Part shown: piece after piece, positions 1-11,333 of the stretch | How positions within the stretch are numbered: the stretch's first letter is position 1 | Layout: each line of letters begins with the position of its first letter | NCBI RefSeq assembly: GCF_028640845.1 | Contig: NC_080540.1 | Span: 96,646,061 to 96,710,060, forward strand | Direction: 5' to 3' | DNA length: 64,000 nucleotides | Origin: Ahaetulla prasina | Taxonomy: Eukaryota > Chordata > Lepidosauria > Squamata > Colubridae | Made by a program: the position numbers and the translations under genes | The notes under the pieces: model-generated | Seen by the model: only the letters and a program-made list of their open reading frames with translations | The model's database searches: none | Told to the model about the DNA's origin: nothing

Positions 1-572
1 AGTAAAAAGCGAATTGAAGGCCCGTGTTGTGTTCCAGCTGCAAGATGTCAGACTGCAAAAGAAGGCTGTAGTAGATGCTGTTTTGCCAACCATTCAGTGT
101 GCAGCAGTGAAATGACAATCCAGACAATCCAGACGCTCTTGTATTCAAGAGAGAAGAGCAGGTATGCAAAAAATCATTGACTTGAGGGGTGCAGATGATT
201 ACATGCTGGGAGATTTTTCAATAAGTGCAAGAAAAATGCCTTTAATCAACACCAGAGCATCCACTGCTGGAGTTGATTGGCTGGTCTGAAGGTGTATATG
301 AGCCACCTTTGATATGCAAACTGACTATAGCGGAAATAAAGAAGTTCATTGATGAACCGATGCAAGTACCACAGTGGCCCTGTCATGCCCAATCAATAGA
401 GAGATGTATGAAACAAGTCACAGAAGCAGCAAACACAATGTATACACATGAGAAATGTGAGGGTTATATCAGAGGCCAAGAAGCAAGTTGGCGGCTGATG
501 TCAAAGAACAAATCAAAACGACTTGATGAAATTCAGTTAAATGTTTTTGTAACTCAGATAATTGCTTTCTGA
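1..572 (+). pseudogene. Fragment of an unclassified transposon-like ORF
   Basis: An open frame from 273 to 572 encodes 99 residues, with recognisable but broken coding sense upstream from about position 1. The readable part contains a P-x-x-P-C-H-x-Q-S-I-E-R stretch followed by V-T-E-A-A and a G-Y-I-R-G segment. From memory this matches a family of uncharacterised proteins seen as repeated genes in invertebrate and vertebrate genomes (HTQ-VER-VTEAS-RDG-IR pattern), probably tied to a DNA transposon. That family link is recall, not a search result. The ATG at 273 is internal to the homologous block, so the true protein start lies upstream and outside the window. No catalytic triad can be identified. 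It is listed as a broken or partial copy because the frame upstream carries stops. Confidence 0.35.
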
Positions 573-2214
573 TGTTAGTTTATGATTACAGTGATTATTT
601 TTTGCTTAGCTAGATATGATTCATGCAGAAAAAAACCTAATTTTTGTGATTTTGAGAAGATAAAGTTAACAGTATTTGGGTTACAAGAGACTTTTATGGG
701 TATATGATCAGATGTGGAGTTACCACACCAAGCTAAATGTTGTGCAAATGCACAAATAACAGCAGATTTGAATTCTTGGTGTAAAAACACATATTTTTAG
801 AATCCCTCACTGAACAAAATTGGAAAAATTAATTTTCAGCCCATTAATTGACACACCCTAAATTATATGTGTGTGCATGTGTGTAATTAGTTTATAATAT
901 AAAATACAAAAATACAAAAGCAAATAGGAAATATAGAGAAAGGAAAAAGAAAGAAAAGACATTGACTTCCAACTTCCTTTGATGCAGTAGAATAAGTTAG
1001 TAACACCAAACATCAACTTTTACTTTTAAATAACAGTATAAACTAGCCATTTCTATAACAACAAATTAAATGGTAAAGCCAAAATCAAAATTCCATTCCC
1101 CCCACCCCAAACACAAAAGTCCAGAAATGGTTTCAAAGTAGAAGTAAATGAATTTTTAAAATGGCTCTTCTAAAAACGTGAAGAAGTTAATTGGTATTGT
1201 AAGCAGAATTGTGACTATTAATGATAACTAATATTTAACAGCAATATTTTATATGTTTTATATGATAACATGATTTTATATGATAACAATATTTTAGCTC
1301 GTAAGTTTCAAAAGGAGAAATTGTGACTAGGAAAATCAATTGATACCCATATCTTCACCTTCAAAAGCCAAAAGTTAGCACTTTGCCAAGTATTTGAGAG
1401 GGCGCTTTTCAAAAGTATGGACATGCACATTGGATATGTTGCTTGAAGCATCATGGGAGTTGCAGCTCTGAAAGGCACAGTTTTGGTAGGACCTTTACAT
1501 TGGTGAGAATCCTGGTAGAAATGGTTCTTTTGCCTGCCAGAAAAGGCCTCAGAATAGCTATGCCAACCTTTGAGAAGATGTTATTGTAAATGTAAGCTGA
1601 TTTATATTTACATAAATTTGAGGCAATTTGGGATGACCTCATGGTGCACCATCCATTGGCAAAGCTTTGCTGTCCTGCCTTCTGAGAAGATGCCCTTTGA
1701 TGGTAATTACTCATGGTATTTTAAGTATCCTTCCATGCCTACCTAATGTGTACTGTTTAGGGCTTGTGCCCTCTTGGCTGGGAGTCCTGTGATCAATGCA
1801 GTCTTCATACATTCAATGAAGAGACTGGTCGCAGATCTCCATTTGGTTTGGTTCTTTATAAAAGTAGTACAAATTTTCCACAATGGTTTTTAAACCAAGG
1901 TTTACGGTATAGTATGAAGTGTGATAAGCCAGTTTAGTCAGCAAACCATGGCTGTACTAACAATGATATTCTGTTGCGGGTAGAGATGTAAAATTTCTGA
2001 AAATTTTGAAGCCATGAGAAGAAAAACATTTTTTCTCCCCCCCCCCCCAAATAGAAATTTTGGAAAAATTAAAAAAAATCATTGTGGAGTAGTTTTACAA
2101 GTTGAAAAGCAGTGTATATAAAAGTATTATGCTTGCCCATAAAACAGGTAACCACCCACCTTTCTCTCAAAAGCAATAAAGAAAGCAAGAAACCAAAATC
2201 AGATTTGCCCCTTA
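573..2214. other. AT-rich DNA with no recognisable gene
   Basis: No supported coding sequence on either strand. The short open frames here lack domain motifs. There is a C homopolymer near 2037-2050 and a GT-rich patch near 870-885. The short open frame at 1451-1714 (minus) shows nothing recognisable. Confidence 0.5.
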
Positions 2215-3492
2215 GCACCAATAGCATACCGCCCTTCTCCCAAAGGACTCAGGGCGGTTCACAGCCAATAAAATACAAAGATACATATAACATCAGTTAA
2301 AAAACAGTGTAAAAAACTAATTCGATGTATGGCCTAAAAATTAGAATACAATTAAAAACCCCGTTTTAAAAACCCCATTTTTAAAACCCCAATTAAAAAC
2401 TATGTTTAAGCTACCCCTGCATGCTGGAACAAGAGCGTCTTCAGCTCGCGGCGAAAGGTTTGGAGGTCAGGGAGTTGATGAAGCCCCGGAAGTAGCTCAT
2501 TCCAGAGGGCAGGAGCCCCCACAGAGAAGGCCCTCCCCTGGGGGTTGCCAGCCGACATTGTTTGGCCACGGTACCCGGAGGAGGCCCTCTCTGGGAGCGC
2601 ACAGGTCGGTGGGAGGCTATTGGTGGCAGTAGGCGGTCCCTTAGGTAACCTGGTCCTAAGCCATGGAGAGCTTTAAAGGTAGTAACCAGCACCTTGAATT
2701 GGACCCGGAAGACCACCGGAAGCCAGTGCAGATTACGCAGGAGGGGTGTCACATGGGAGCCACGAGGTGCTCCCTCTATCACCCGCGCAGCTGCATTCTG
2801 GACCAGTTGGAGCTTCCGGGTACCCTTCAGGGGGAGCCCCATGTAGAGAGCATTGCAGTAGTCCAGGCGGGATGTAACAAGGGCATGAGTGACCGTGCAA
2901 AGGGAGACCCGGTCTAGAAAGGGACGCAACTGGCGTATCAGGCGAACCTGATAAAAAGCTCCCCTGGCGACGGCCGTCATATGTTCTAAAGACAGCCGTG
3001 CATCCAGGAGGACGCCCAGATTGTGAGCCCTCTCCGTGGGGGCCAATGACTCGCCCCTAACAGTCAGCGATAGAATCAGCTGACTGTACCGGGCTGCCGG
3101 CATCCACAGCCACTTGGTCTTGGAGGGATTGAGCCGGAGCCTGTTTCTCCCCATCCAGAGCCGTACGGCTTCCAGACACTGGGACATCACTTCAACAGCC
3201 TCATTGGGGTGGTTAGGGGTGGAGATGTACAGCTGAGTATCATCAGCATACAGATGACAACTCACCCCAAAACCACGGATGATCTCACCCAGCGGCTTTA
3301 TATAGATGTTGAACAGAAGAGGCAAGAGAACCAACCCTTGCAACACCCCACACAAGAGGCGCCTCGGGGCCGATCTCTGCCCTCCTGTCAATACCGTCTG
3401 CGACCAGTCCAAGAGATAGGAGGAGAACCACCGATAAACGGTGCCCCCCACTCCAAGTCCCCCGAGCCAGCGCAGTAGGATACCATGGTCAA
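2215..3492 (-). mobile_element. L2-type LINE, 5'-truncated, minus strand
   Basis: On the minus strand this reads as the second half of an L2-like LINE. It is 5'-truncated inside the reverse transcriptase at about 3492 and runs through the C-terminal domain to a 3' end at about 2215. The 3' end carries the GC-rich stem typical of the family (CCGCCCTGAGTC...GGGCGG), seen here reversed at 2229-2256. The same coding stretch and the same 3' stem occur in the plus-strand copy at 5965-7515, which confirms the assignment. The A- and C-rich stretch at 2320-2400 is the 3' UTR. Confidence 0.9.
2441..3451 (-). pseudogene. L2 LINE reverse transcriptase, C-terminal part, decayed
   Basis: A 336-residue open frame covers the reverse transcriptase palm and the region after it. 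The catalytic YADD box is at residues 68-71. The upstream box that should read GVPQGS reads GVLQGL at residues 35-40, so the proline and serine are lost. The first catalytic aspartate box (LDLSAAFD in the sister copy at 5970-7250) lies beyond the 5' truncation, so this copy cannot be active. After the RT, the motifs R-L-D-Y-C-N-A-L-Y and L-H-W-L-P-V match the conserved L2 C-terminal region. The family copies its RNA at a nicked target site. This copy is a dead remnant. Confidence 0.88.
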
Positions 3493-3689
3493 TTTAAGCT
3501 CCACAGAAGGTTTAGCTTTTTAGTGGTGCTTTAAAAACAAGAACTAAGGTATAACATATAGATGCAGTTTATTCTATCTCATTTTCTGAACTCCCATTTT
3601 TTGTTTCTTCTTCCACTTTGTCATTTTTTTTCATGGACTTCTAAAAACTATAGGTTTGCACGGATTGAAACAAGCTTTTCTAACATTTC

Positions 3690-5400
3690 ACAGGTATGTT
3701 TGTTTATTGATTTGGTATGATATTATTAAACAGACCAGATTCTTCCACATGCAGAAGATGCAGGAATCTGCAGTAAGCGAGATGCAAGAGGTGTCAGTAG
3801 TTGTGTGGTACAGAGACCTTGCCACCATGTTGCAGGAGGGATATGTTTTGCAGAATCCCAGAATGCATTTCTGGCCCAAATCCCTGAAGATGTTCTATAT
3901 TCTGCAACATTTGAAAGTGCTTTTCCAACATCAAGTCTTAAGGACGCAACTTGTTTTGTAATCCAGTCAAATCCAGCAGCTGTATTCTCCTCTCTCTTAC
4001 AACTGCCTTTGAATCTTGGATTCAGTAGATTTGCAGCAGCATGTATTGGATGGCAACAAAATTCTTCCTGTTTCTTAATAAAATCTTTCACTTTTTTCAG
4101 CGGTTGTAAGTGGAGATGCACTTAGGTTTTCAAAAGCATGTTTTTATCATAGCCATGTGGTTAGTAATTTCTGACAAAAGTGCAGTATCTGATTCAGATG
4201 CACGGATTGCTGAAAAAATTGGTATTAGACTCTGTTGAGATTTCCTGCAGTTGAACTCAAAACACGTCATCAAGGACATCCTTATAATTTGGAAATTTTA
4301 AGATCCTCAATTATTTTTGTTGCTTGAAGAGCTTTTTTTGTTTTTTTAATAAACTTTCAAAGGAGATCACCACTCCACTGCAACGTGTTTTACTACAGAG
4401 CTTCAGTATCACTATTTTATACTGTACATCTTTTTCTTGCTTCTTAAAGACTGGTGACAACATGAGTAGCTTTTACATATTTGATAACTTCTTTAGCTCT
4501 AAAAATCCTTTGAAGGGTGTTGAATTTCATGAACTCACTAAGAAGTAAGTTTCGTCCATGAGATGCACATCCTATTGCAGTAATATGTGGATACTTGTCC
4601 GTTGTGTTTTCCCATGCAGCTTTCATATTAGCTTTCATTGTCAGTCAGCAAAGCAAATACTTTACCACTCTCAATTTTGTCTAAAACTGCACATATTTCA
4701 TTGCTGATATACAGCAGTATGTATGTTCTCTCCAGTTTTCATGCTTCTATAAAAGACTGATATGTTGTTATCACAAAGTTGATGATTCCTTCTCCCCAAA
4801 CATTTGTCCATCCATCTGTAAATATTGCAAGACATCATGCTTCACTGATTTTTCCTTGTACAGATTCCATCAAAGGCTCATATTCTGACTCCAAAAGAGG
4901 CTTGCTAAAGGAATGTCTGCTTGGCAAATGGTATGATGGTCATAATAATTTAAAAGCTTCCTGCCAATATGCATTTTCAGTTATTGACATTATTGATCCA
5001 GAAGCATATACTCTTGCAAGAGTGTGATCAATTTTCTCCTGATTTTCAGGTGTTATTTAATCTATAAGTGAAGGTATTGTGTATTTTTGTGAGGCAGTGG
5101 TTTGCAACACTTCCTTACTTGAAGATGCTGCTGGTGAAGAAACACTTTGTGATGATCCAGAAGCAGCAGAAAGAGTGTTTCTGGAATTAGAACTCTGGAA
5201 GGAAAAGCTACTTGCACTTCCATTCTGGTCCTCATCATTTAATTCCATAAAGTATTTTTTAATGTCTTTAGGGTACTTCTGGAATGCAAGCATGCATGTT
5301 GTCATCCTTCTAGCATTTAGAAAAAAAATATTTCTTCTCACAATATTTGCAAATTGTGGCTTTGCTCTCAGCAGAAATTGCACTGTGAAAATGTTTTCAA
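3690..5400 (-). pseudogene. hAT-superfamily transposase remnant
   Basis: Three minus-strand open pieces line up in order as one decayed hAT transposase. The N-terminal piece (5057-5383) is a serine-rich linker after a degraded BED-finger-like region. The middle piece (4444-4638) has the N-M-K-A-A-W...Y-P-H-I-T-x-x-G-C-A-S-H-G-x-N-L-L-L signature of hAT transposases. The C-terminal piece (3726-4121) has H-P-I-H-A-A-A-N-L-L-N-P-R-F-K-G, then P-A-T-W-W-Q-G-L and P-L-A-S-R-L-L-Q-I-P-A-S-S-A, which is the hAT C-terminal dimerisation domain. The frames are separated by stops and shifts, so the copy is dead. Terminal inverted repeats were not located, so the ends are approximate. Elements like this are the sort of source that could have mobilised the hAT MITEs elsewhere in the window. 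Confidence 0.85.
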
Positions 5401-5461
5401 ACCCTAGATGTTGGTCTCACAATTTTACTGAAAGGAGGAAAAGAAAAAACAATTTGCTGAC

Positions 5462-5962
5462 CAGACTATTTTTTTATTTTTTATTTATTTAATTTTGTCA
5501 TAACAATATACACAAGCATCACACAAAAAGATTATATAATATATAAACACATATATGAGGAGAAATAAGGAAGTATAAACATATATATATATATATGGAA
5601 AGAAAGAATAGGACAGGAACGGTAGGCACATTTGTGCTCTTATGCACATCCCTTAAAGTCCTCTTAGGAATGGGGTGAGGTCAACAGTGGATAGATTTTG
5701 GTTAAAGCTTTTGGGGTTATGAGAAGAGACCACAGAGTCAGCTAATGCATTCCAAGCACAGATAATTCTGTTACAGAAGTCATATTTTCTGCAATCCAAA
5801 TTGGAGCGGTTGACATTAAGTTTAAATCTATTGGTAGCTCTTGTATTATTGCAGTTGAAACTGAAGTAGTCTTTAACAGGAAGGACATTACAATAGATGA
5901 TGAGCTAAACCCAGGTCCTGTCGAAGGTGACGGAGTTCCAAGTTTTCTAAACCCAGGATATA
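5462..5962 (-). mobile_element. 3' end of an L3-like LINE, minus strand
   Basis: This stretch is a diverged copy of the 3' end of the LINE at 35029-36597. Both share, on the plus strand, an ATTT-rich start, a TTTTGTCA-ACA-TATACACAA block, and the long segment around 'cctcttaggaatggggtgag'. The same sequence appears in opposite orientation at 54555-55100. On the minus strand it encodes the C-terminal end of the LINE ORF2 (a region of R-F-K-L-N-V-x-R type) followed by a 3' UTR ending in an AAAT repeat. The L2 copy starts directly after it at about 5965, so its 5' side is cut by truncation or by that insertion. Confidence 0.85.
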
Positions 5963-5969
5963 GGTAAAT

Positions 5970-7250
5970 GTGATGGTGAACATTAATAGGAATCATTTAA
6001 TGGTTACAAAGTCCGGCTTCCGACCCGGTTATAGCACGGAGATGGCTTTGGTCGCGTTGGTGGATGACCTCTGGAGGGCCAGGGACAGGGGTTGCTCCTC
6101 TGCCTTGGTCCTATTAGACCTCTCAGCGGCTTTTGATACCATCGACCATGGTATCCTGCTGCGCCGGTTGGAAGGATTGGGAGTGGGGGGCACCGTTTAT
6201 CGGTGGTTCTCCTCCTATCTCTCTGACCGGTCGCAGACGGTGTTGACGGGGGGGCAGAGGTCGTCCTCGAGGCGTCTCACTTGTGGGGTGCCTCAGGGGT
6301 CGATTCTCTCGCCTACCCTGTTCAACATCTATATGAAGCCGCTGGGTGAGGTCATCAGTGGTTTCGGGGTGAGTTATCATCTGTACGCTGATGATACTCA
6401 GCTGTACCTTTCCACCCCGGACCACCCCAATGAAGCGGTCGAAGTGCTGTCCCGGTGTCTGGAAGCTGTACAGGTCTGGATGGGGAGAAACAGACTCAAG
6501 CTCAATCCCTCCAAGACGGAGTGGCTGTGGATGCCGGCACCCCGGTACAGTCAGCTGCATCCGCGGCTGACTGTTGGGGGCGAGTTAGTGACCCCAAAGG
6601 AGGTGGTTCGCAACTTGGGCGCCCTCCTGGATGGACGGCTGTCCTTTGATGAACATCTGGCGGCCATCTCCAGGAGGGCCTTTTACCAAGTTCGCTTGGT
6701 CCACCAGTTGCGTCCCTTCCTTGACCGGGATGCCTTATGCACGGTCACTCACGCTCTGGTTACATCTAGGTTGGATTACTGCAATGCTCTCTACATGGGG
6801 CTGCCCTTGAGGTGCACCCGGAGGCTACAGTTAGTCCAGAATGCGGCTGCGCGAGTGGTAACGGGAGCCGCTCGTGGCTCCCACGTAACACCACTACTCC
6901 GTAGCCTGCACTGGCTTCCTGTGGTTTTTCGGGTGCGCTTCAAGATTTTGGTTACCACCTTTAAAGCGCTCCATGGCTTAGGACCCGGGTACTTACGAGA
7001 CCGCCTGCTGTTACCTTATGCCTCCCACCGACCCGTATGCTCTCACAGAGAGGGTCTCCTCAGGGTGCCGTCCGCCAAACAGTGTCGGCTGGCAGTCCCC
7101 AGGAGTAGGGCCTTCTCTGTGGGGGCACCGACGCTCTGGAACGAACTTCCCCCTGGTTACGTCAAGTGCCTGATCTTCGGACCTTCCGTCGTGAGCTCAA
7201 AATACACCTATTTATTCAAGCGGGACTGGCATAATAGTGTCAAATTTTAA
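5970..7250 (+). pseudogene. L2 LINE reverse transcriptase, long open fragment
   Basis: A 426-residue open frame with all central reverse transcriptase boxes: S-G-F-R-P-G-Y-S-T-E (15-24), L-D-L-S-A-A-F-D with the first catalytic aspartates (49-56), C-G-V-P-Q-G-S (105-111) and the catalytic Y-A-D-D (139-142). The C-terminal half has the L2 motifs R-L-D-Y-C-N-A-L-Y and L-H-W-L-P-V. A full ORF2 would also carry an apurinic-like endonuclease and the N-terminal RT fingers. Both are absent because of 5' truncation, and the first residues before S15 come from flanking or decayed sequence. The frame is uninterrupted over about 1.25 kb, which is unusual for this window. It cannot retrotranspose by itself without the endonuclease. 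Confidence 0.9.
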
Positions 7251-7445
7251 TTTGGGGCTTTATTAATATTTTTAAAATTTTAAACTAAATTTTAACCGGG
7301 TTTTATTATTTATATGTCTATTTTAAATATTTGGCCTATTTAATAAGTTTTTTAGATTGATGTTTTACTTTGTATATTTATGTGTTTTTTATATGGCTGT
7401 ACACCGCCCTGAGTCCCTAGGGAGATAGGGCGGTATAAAAGTATG

Positions 7446-7447
7446 AA

Positions 7448-7510
<63 letters not shown>

Positions 7511-7511
7511 A
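7446..7511 (+). repeat. (AAAT)n tail of the L2 element
   Basis: About 16 uninterrupted AAAT units directly follow the L2 3' stem. It is most simply the tail of the LINE insertion, possibly expanded later by slippage. Confidence 0.95.
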
Positions 7512-7646
7512 CAAAAGAGAAACTAATTTGTCAGGCAAATTTTACCTGTCAGACCTGGACAGAAACTATCATCTACAGTATACTCAATCACTCAACTGTA
7601 GGAAGTTCCAGGTACACAAGCAAACTAAACTGGAGCCTTTTCACTG

Positions 7647-7665
7647 CAGTGCCCCCTAGTGGCAC
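7647..7665 (-). promoter_or_regulatory. CTCF-like core motif
   Basis: Read on the minus strand this is GTGCCACTAGGGGGCACTG, which fits the vertebrate CTCF core consensus (GCCASYAGRKGGCRS) at every position of the core. It lies just downstream of the L2 insertion. Occupancy cannot be judged from sequence. Confidence 0.5.
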
Positions 7666-8163
7666 AAATGCATATTTCTTTTGTTTGAGAACTGCGTTGA
7701 GAAGTAGTGTTACTTGAATTGTATTCCAGGATTTGCTTGTCTTCAGTTGAGAGAACTTGCAATAATTTAAGACTGTTAAGTCTCAGAAATATTTCATTAA
7801 GGTCTTCATGTCATATAGTTTGAATACCATGTCATATATATATATTATTTTTCATTAAAAAAACATATTTCACATTCATTTAAAAAAAATTCTAGAAAAA
7901 TGGCTTTGGAAAAAACGGAAAAAACTCTATTTCCCCCCCAATTTTTCAATTTCCCCCCCAGGCCTTCCCTTTTCTAGTGCGTGAGTCAGTGAATAGTGCA
8001 GGATCCTGTGATGCATATATTTGCCTTCATTTATCAGTGAATAATGTTTAATCTTGCTTAGCATGCACTTTTTTGTCTTTAGGTAAAACTAAATTTGTGC
8101 ATGTGTCTGTGTTAAAAGAAAACACCCATTTGTTTCTTTACTATCAAAAGAGATCATCTGACT

Positions 8164-8182
8164 ATGCAGCAGGGGGCAGTGT
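8164..8182 (+). promoter_or_regulatory. CTCF-like core motif
   Basis: The sequence ATGCAGCAGGGGGCAGTGT fits the CTCF core (CAGCAGGGGGCAG). It lies about 500 bp from the motif at 7647, and the two G-rich strands point in opposite directions. Confidence 0.45.
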
Positions 8183-9025
8183 GACTATATATTACAACTT
8201 TTAAAACCTGAAAAAAAAAAACCCTGGTTAAACCTGAAAAGAGGAATTAAGTTTCCAAACAGACACTGAAAGGTGTTCAGACAAAAAGTCTGTGTGATAA
8301 CCACAAACAACAAACATCCTTTTGTTTTAGATTGTTTTAGGTTGGCAAGCAAGATAACAAGCTTTGAATGTCTCTTCTCACTGGCATTCATCACTTTCCC
8401 CACTCCACTCGCCTGTTTTGATTTTAATCTGTCATCTCTGATTAACTACAGTGCTACAAAAATGAAAGATCATCAGCCTCACTCTAGGATTTACATTAGA
8501 GTTACTGAAGCACCAAGGTTTGGTGGGAAGAGAGGTTAAGAGACAAGATGGAGTGATAGTTTGTTAAGCTATCTAGTTAAGATAGCTAAGATAACTCGCT
8601 GGAAGCATTTTATTACCACTAGAGTGCAATCTTACTATGTGACACAATGTTCACAGTTAAGAAAGAAAGAATAGTCAGTTCCCCATGAAATAAGAGCAAA
8701 ACACTTTTGCCAAGTTTTAAGAAGGATGATGGACATAATTAAATCCAAGAGTAAATCAGAACTTTCTTATTGATCTTACAATCCTTATCTACTTTTGGTT
8801 TCAACTCTTGCTTGCTTGCTGCCATATATTTCTTGTGAAATTATCTTTCAGTAACCTGAAAGTTTAAAATTAGTTTTTAATTTGAACTTGTTAAACAATT
8901 GTATGACTACTGATATGATCCCGTGTGGTGGTAGAGATTAGCAACCTAGTACTATTATCAGATATTTGTAAATTTTATTTAAAATAGACTTTATAATATT
9001 GAGTCTACTAACTAAAGATTTTGAC

Positions 9026-9071
9026 ATTTGGAAGGTACCAGACTGCCAATTTGGAAGGTACCAGACTGCCA
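9026..9071 (+). repeat. 23-bp tandem duplication
   Basis: The 23-bp unit starting ATTTGGAAGGTACCAG occurs twice head to tail with no differences. Confidence 0.9.
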
Positions 9072-10095
9072 ATTATGGTATGATATCAGAGCAATCCATA
9101 TATAAATAGACAAAGGGATGGTCTATGACTGACCTTTACCTACTTTTCATGGTTTTAGCCGATGGTGAAAACTTTTGCTATGACTTTCATAATGAATATT
9201 GGGTTTCCTTTCTAAAGTTTATTCCGCGTCTTAAAATGCAATCATCATTGTTTTATATTTGATCCCTTGTAAGATTTCTGCTAGGCTGGGTCAAGGCATT
9301 CTGCTGTCAGTACCTTTCCTATTCTGTCTACGGATGTCTATGCCATCCTTCATCAAACTCAAGGAAGAAAACTAGTATAAAGGGCCATAGATAGATTATC
9401 ATATTTAGGAGAAAAGTTGGGACCTCAAGAATTTACCATTACTGTGCCTCAGGTTCTGCCACCAGCAATAAACTCTTTGCTGTCTGATAGTAGGCTTGTC
9501 TCCTTTTGCTGATCTAAGCATGGAAAGAGGGTCACCCGAATTAAGAGAAAGGGAGAACAAGCACTGTGGAGGCTGCATAACCTTATAAATAACAGATTTG
9601 AATTTTGAAAGATGATTCAGTACTATTTAGAGAATTAAACTGATCCTCTTCCCTTTCTATTTTTGTTTTGCAAGCTTCATTTTTGTAGAAGGCCAGCTGT
9701 TCTCCAAGCCAATTTTAGCTGTCTATATTTGTATTCACTAGTGAAGTAACATTACTTCAGTCAATCTTCTGTCATATTCTCTATTATCTCAAATGACACA
9801 TCTAAAATCAGTTGAAGATAGGATATTGTGTGAAATGAGATTATAGTAAGATGAATCTTGTGCAATAACACTCAACATATTCCGGAGCAACACCTTATTT
9901 ATCTGATAAAAGGCTGAGGGTTTTTTCCTCAAGGTAATTATCTAGAAGTAGTGATTGTTATGGTGAGGAGATGGTCTTGTTTTGATTGCAATAAGAATAG
10001 AAGACTCCCTTGAAGACAAATGGATGGAAGATGAAACATGCTTCTGAAAAGTGTGATGACTCTGATTGTCACCACTCTGTGGAATTATCTTAGTC

Positions 10096-10200
10096 CAGGG
10101 TGTCCAACTTTGGCATCTTTAAGACTTGTGGACTTCAAGTCCCAGAATTCTGGGATTTGAAGTCCACAAATCTAAACATTGCCAAGGTTGGATACCCCTG
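10096..10200. mobile_element. Palindromic hAT MITE (105 bp)
   Basis: A nearly complete palindrome: the left half reads through GACTTGTGGACTTCAAGTCCC and the right half reverses it (GATTTGAAGTCCACAAATC), with AGAATTCT at the centre. The ends are CAGGGTGTCCAAC and GTTGGATACCCCTG. The flanks TCTTAGTC (10088-10095) and CCTTAGTC (10201-10208) form an 8-bp target-site duplication with one mismatch. Eight-bp duplications and CAGGG-type ends are hAT hallmarks. Confidence 0.85.
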
Positions 10201-10708
10201 CCTTAGTCCTTACTGGAAGTCTGGTTCCCTGTGAATTTAACCCTTTCTGTGATGCCTCAACATGACTTCCTTTCCCTTCACTTTTTTCTACCCCATTTTT
10301 CCATTCATTGCCTCTTCACCTCTTCTTTTTTATGGAGATCTATTCATCTGACTCATCTCCACCCTGTTTTTTCCCTCTTGTAGTTTCTACTTAAAGGAGG
10401 CAGGGGAATGTGTTACCCTGGGACCCTATAAACTTTGCATGGAATTTTTCATATATAGAACAATAACTGGTTATGATACGCAGATGGGAATTAATTTTAA
10501 AAGGGGGTACTTTATTTACATTCATAAGTTATCAATTCAACTTTTTTTAAATCCTTGCTCTATCTTTACTTTTGATTGTAGCTTCCAGGAGGCAGGCAAA
10601 TGAAACAAATAAGCACCCATACATAAATGTACATCATACATATTTGTATTTCCAACCCAAATTTATAGGTAGGAGAGGGGAATCTCTTGAAAAAGATTTA
10701 GATTAAAC

Positions 10709-11325
10709 CAGGGGTGAAATGTAAAATTTGTTACTACCTGTGGGCATGGCTTGGTGGGGGTAATGTGACTGGGTGGGCGTGGCCAACTTTTTTTTTTTAC
10801 TTCTAAAAGCATTTTTTCTACAACCTCTTCGGCTGAAGAGGTTGTGGAAAAAAATGCTTTTAAAAGCCTCTGATGATCAGGCAACTCAGCCAGGATCACC
10901 AGAGGAGCCTTTTAAAAGCATTTTTTTCTACAACCTCTTCGGCTGAAGAGGCTGTAAAAGAAAAAATGCTTTTAAAGTGTTAAAATGATCCCAGCTGAGT
11001 TGCCTGATCGCCAGAACCTTTTAAAAGCATTTTTTACAGCCTTTTCAGCTGAAGAGGCTGTGAACATGCTTTTAAAAGGTTCAGATGATCCTAGCTGAGC
11101 CCTGCGATCATCAGACCCTTTTTTTTTACTTTTAAAAGCATTTTTTCGGCCAAAGGAAAAATGCTTTTAAAAGTAAAAAAAACCCCAAAACCCTCTGACG
11201 ATCGCGTGGTTCAGCTGGGCATGGGGGGGCCGGGGAGGGATTTTTGCTACTGGTTCTCCGAACCACCTGCCGCCATAGCCACCGGATCAGGTGATCTGGT
11301 CCAAACCAGGAGCATTTCACCCCTG
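10709..11325. mobile_element. Multi-hairpin hAT MITE (617 bp)
   Basis: The ends are inverted repeats, CAGGGGTGAAATG and CATTTCACCCCTG, flanked by a perfect 8-bp duplication GATTAAAC at 10701-10708 and 11326-11333, which places it in the hAT superfamily. Inside are four successive long hairpins at about 10803-10866, 10909-10978, 11015-11080 and 11117-11180. Each is made from the same CTTTTAAAAGCATTTTTT arm; three of the four have a TCGGCTGA or TCAGCTGA turn. Subterminal sequence near the left end (GTGGGCATGGCTTGGTGGG) and near the right end (CTACTGGTTCTCCGAACC) is shared with the other MITEs of this window. It has no coding capacity. Confidence 0.88.
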
Positions 11326-11333
11326 GATTAAAC

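Larger units (their letters stand above)
5965..7515 (+). mobile_element. L2-type LINE, 5'-truncated, plus strand
   Basis: A second L2 copy, opposite in orientation to the one at 2215-3492 and better preserved. It is 5'-truncated within the reverse transcriptase, has one long open frame, then an AT-rich 3' UTR (7250-7400), the conserved GC-rich 3' stem (about 7401-7434) and an AAAT tail at 7446-7511. CpG dinucleotides are still frequent in the coding part, suggesting a younger insertion than the surrounding elements. Confidence 0.93.
7512..10095. other. AT-rich DNA with no recognisable gene
   Basis: No supported coding sequence. The short open frames at 8185-8539 show no domain. Two CTCF-like motifs (7647-7665 and 8164-8182) and a 23-bp tandem duplication (9026-9071) are noted separately. 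Around 9360-9500 there is a TATA-like box followed by an AATAAA about 100 bp on, which could be a decayed LTR but has no clear ends. Confidence 0.5.
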
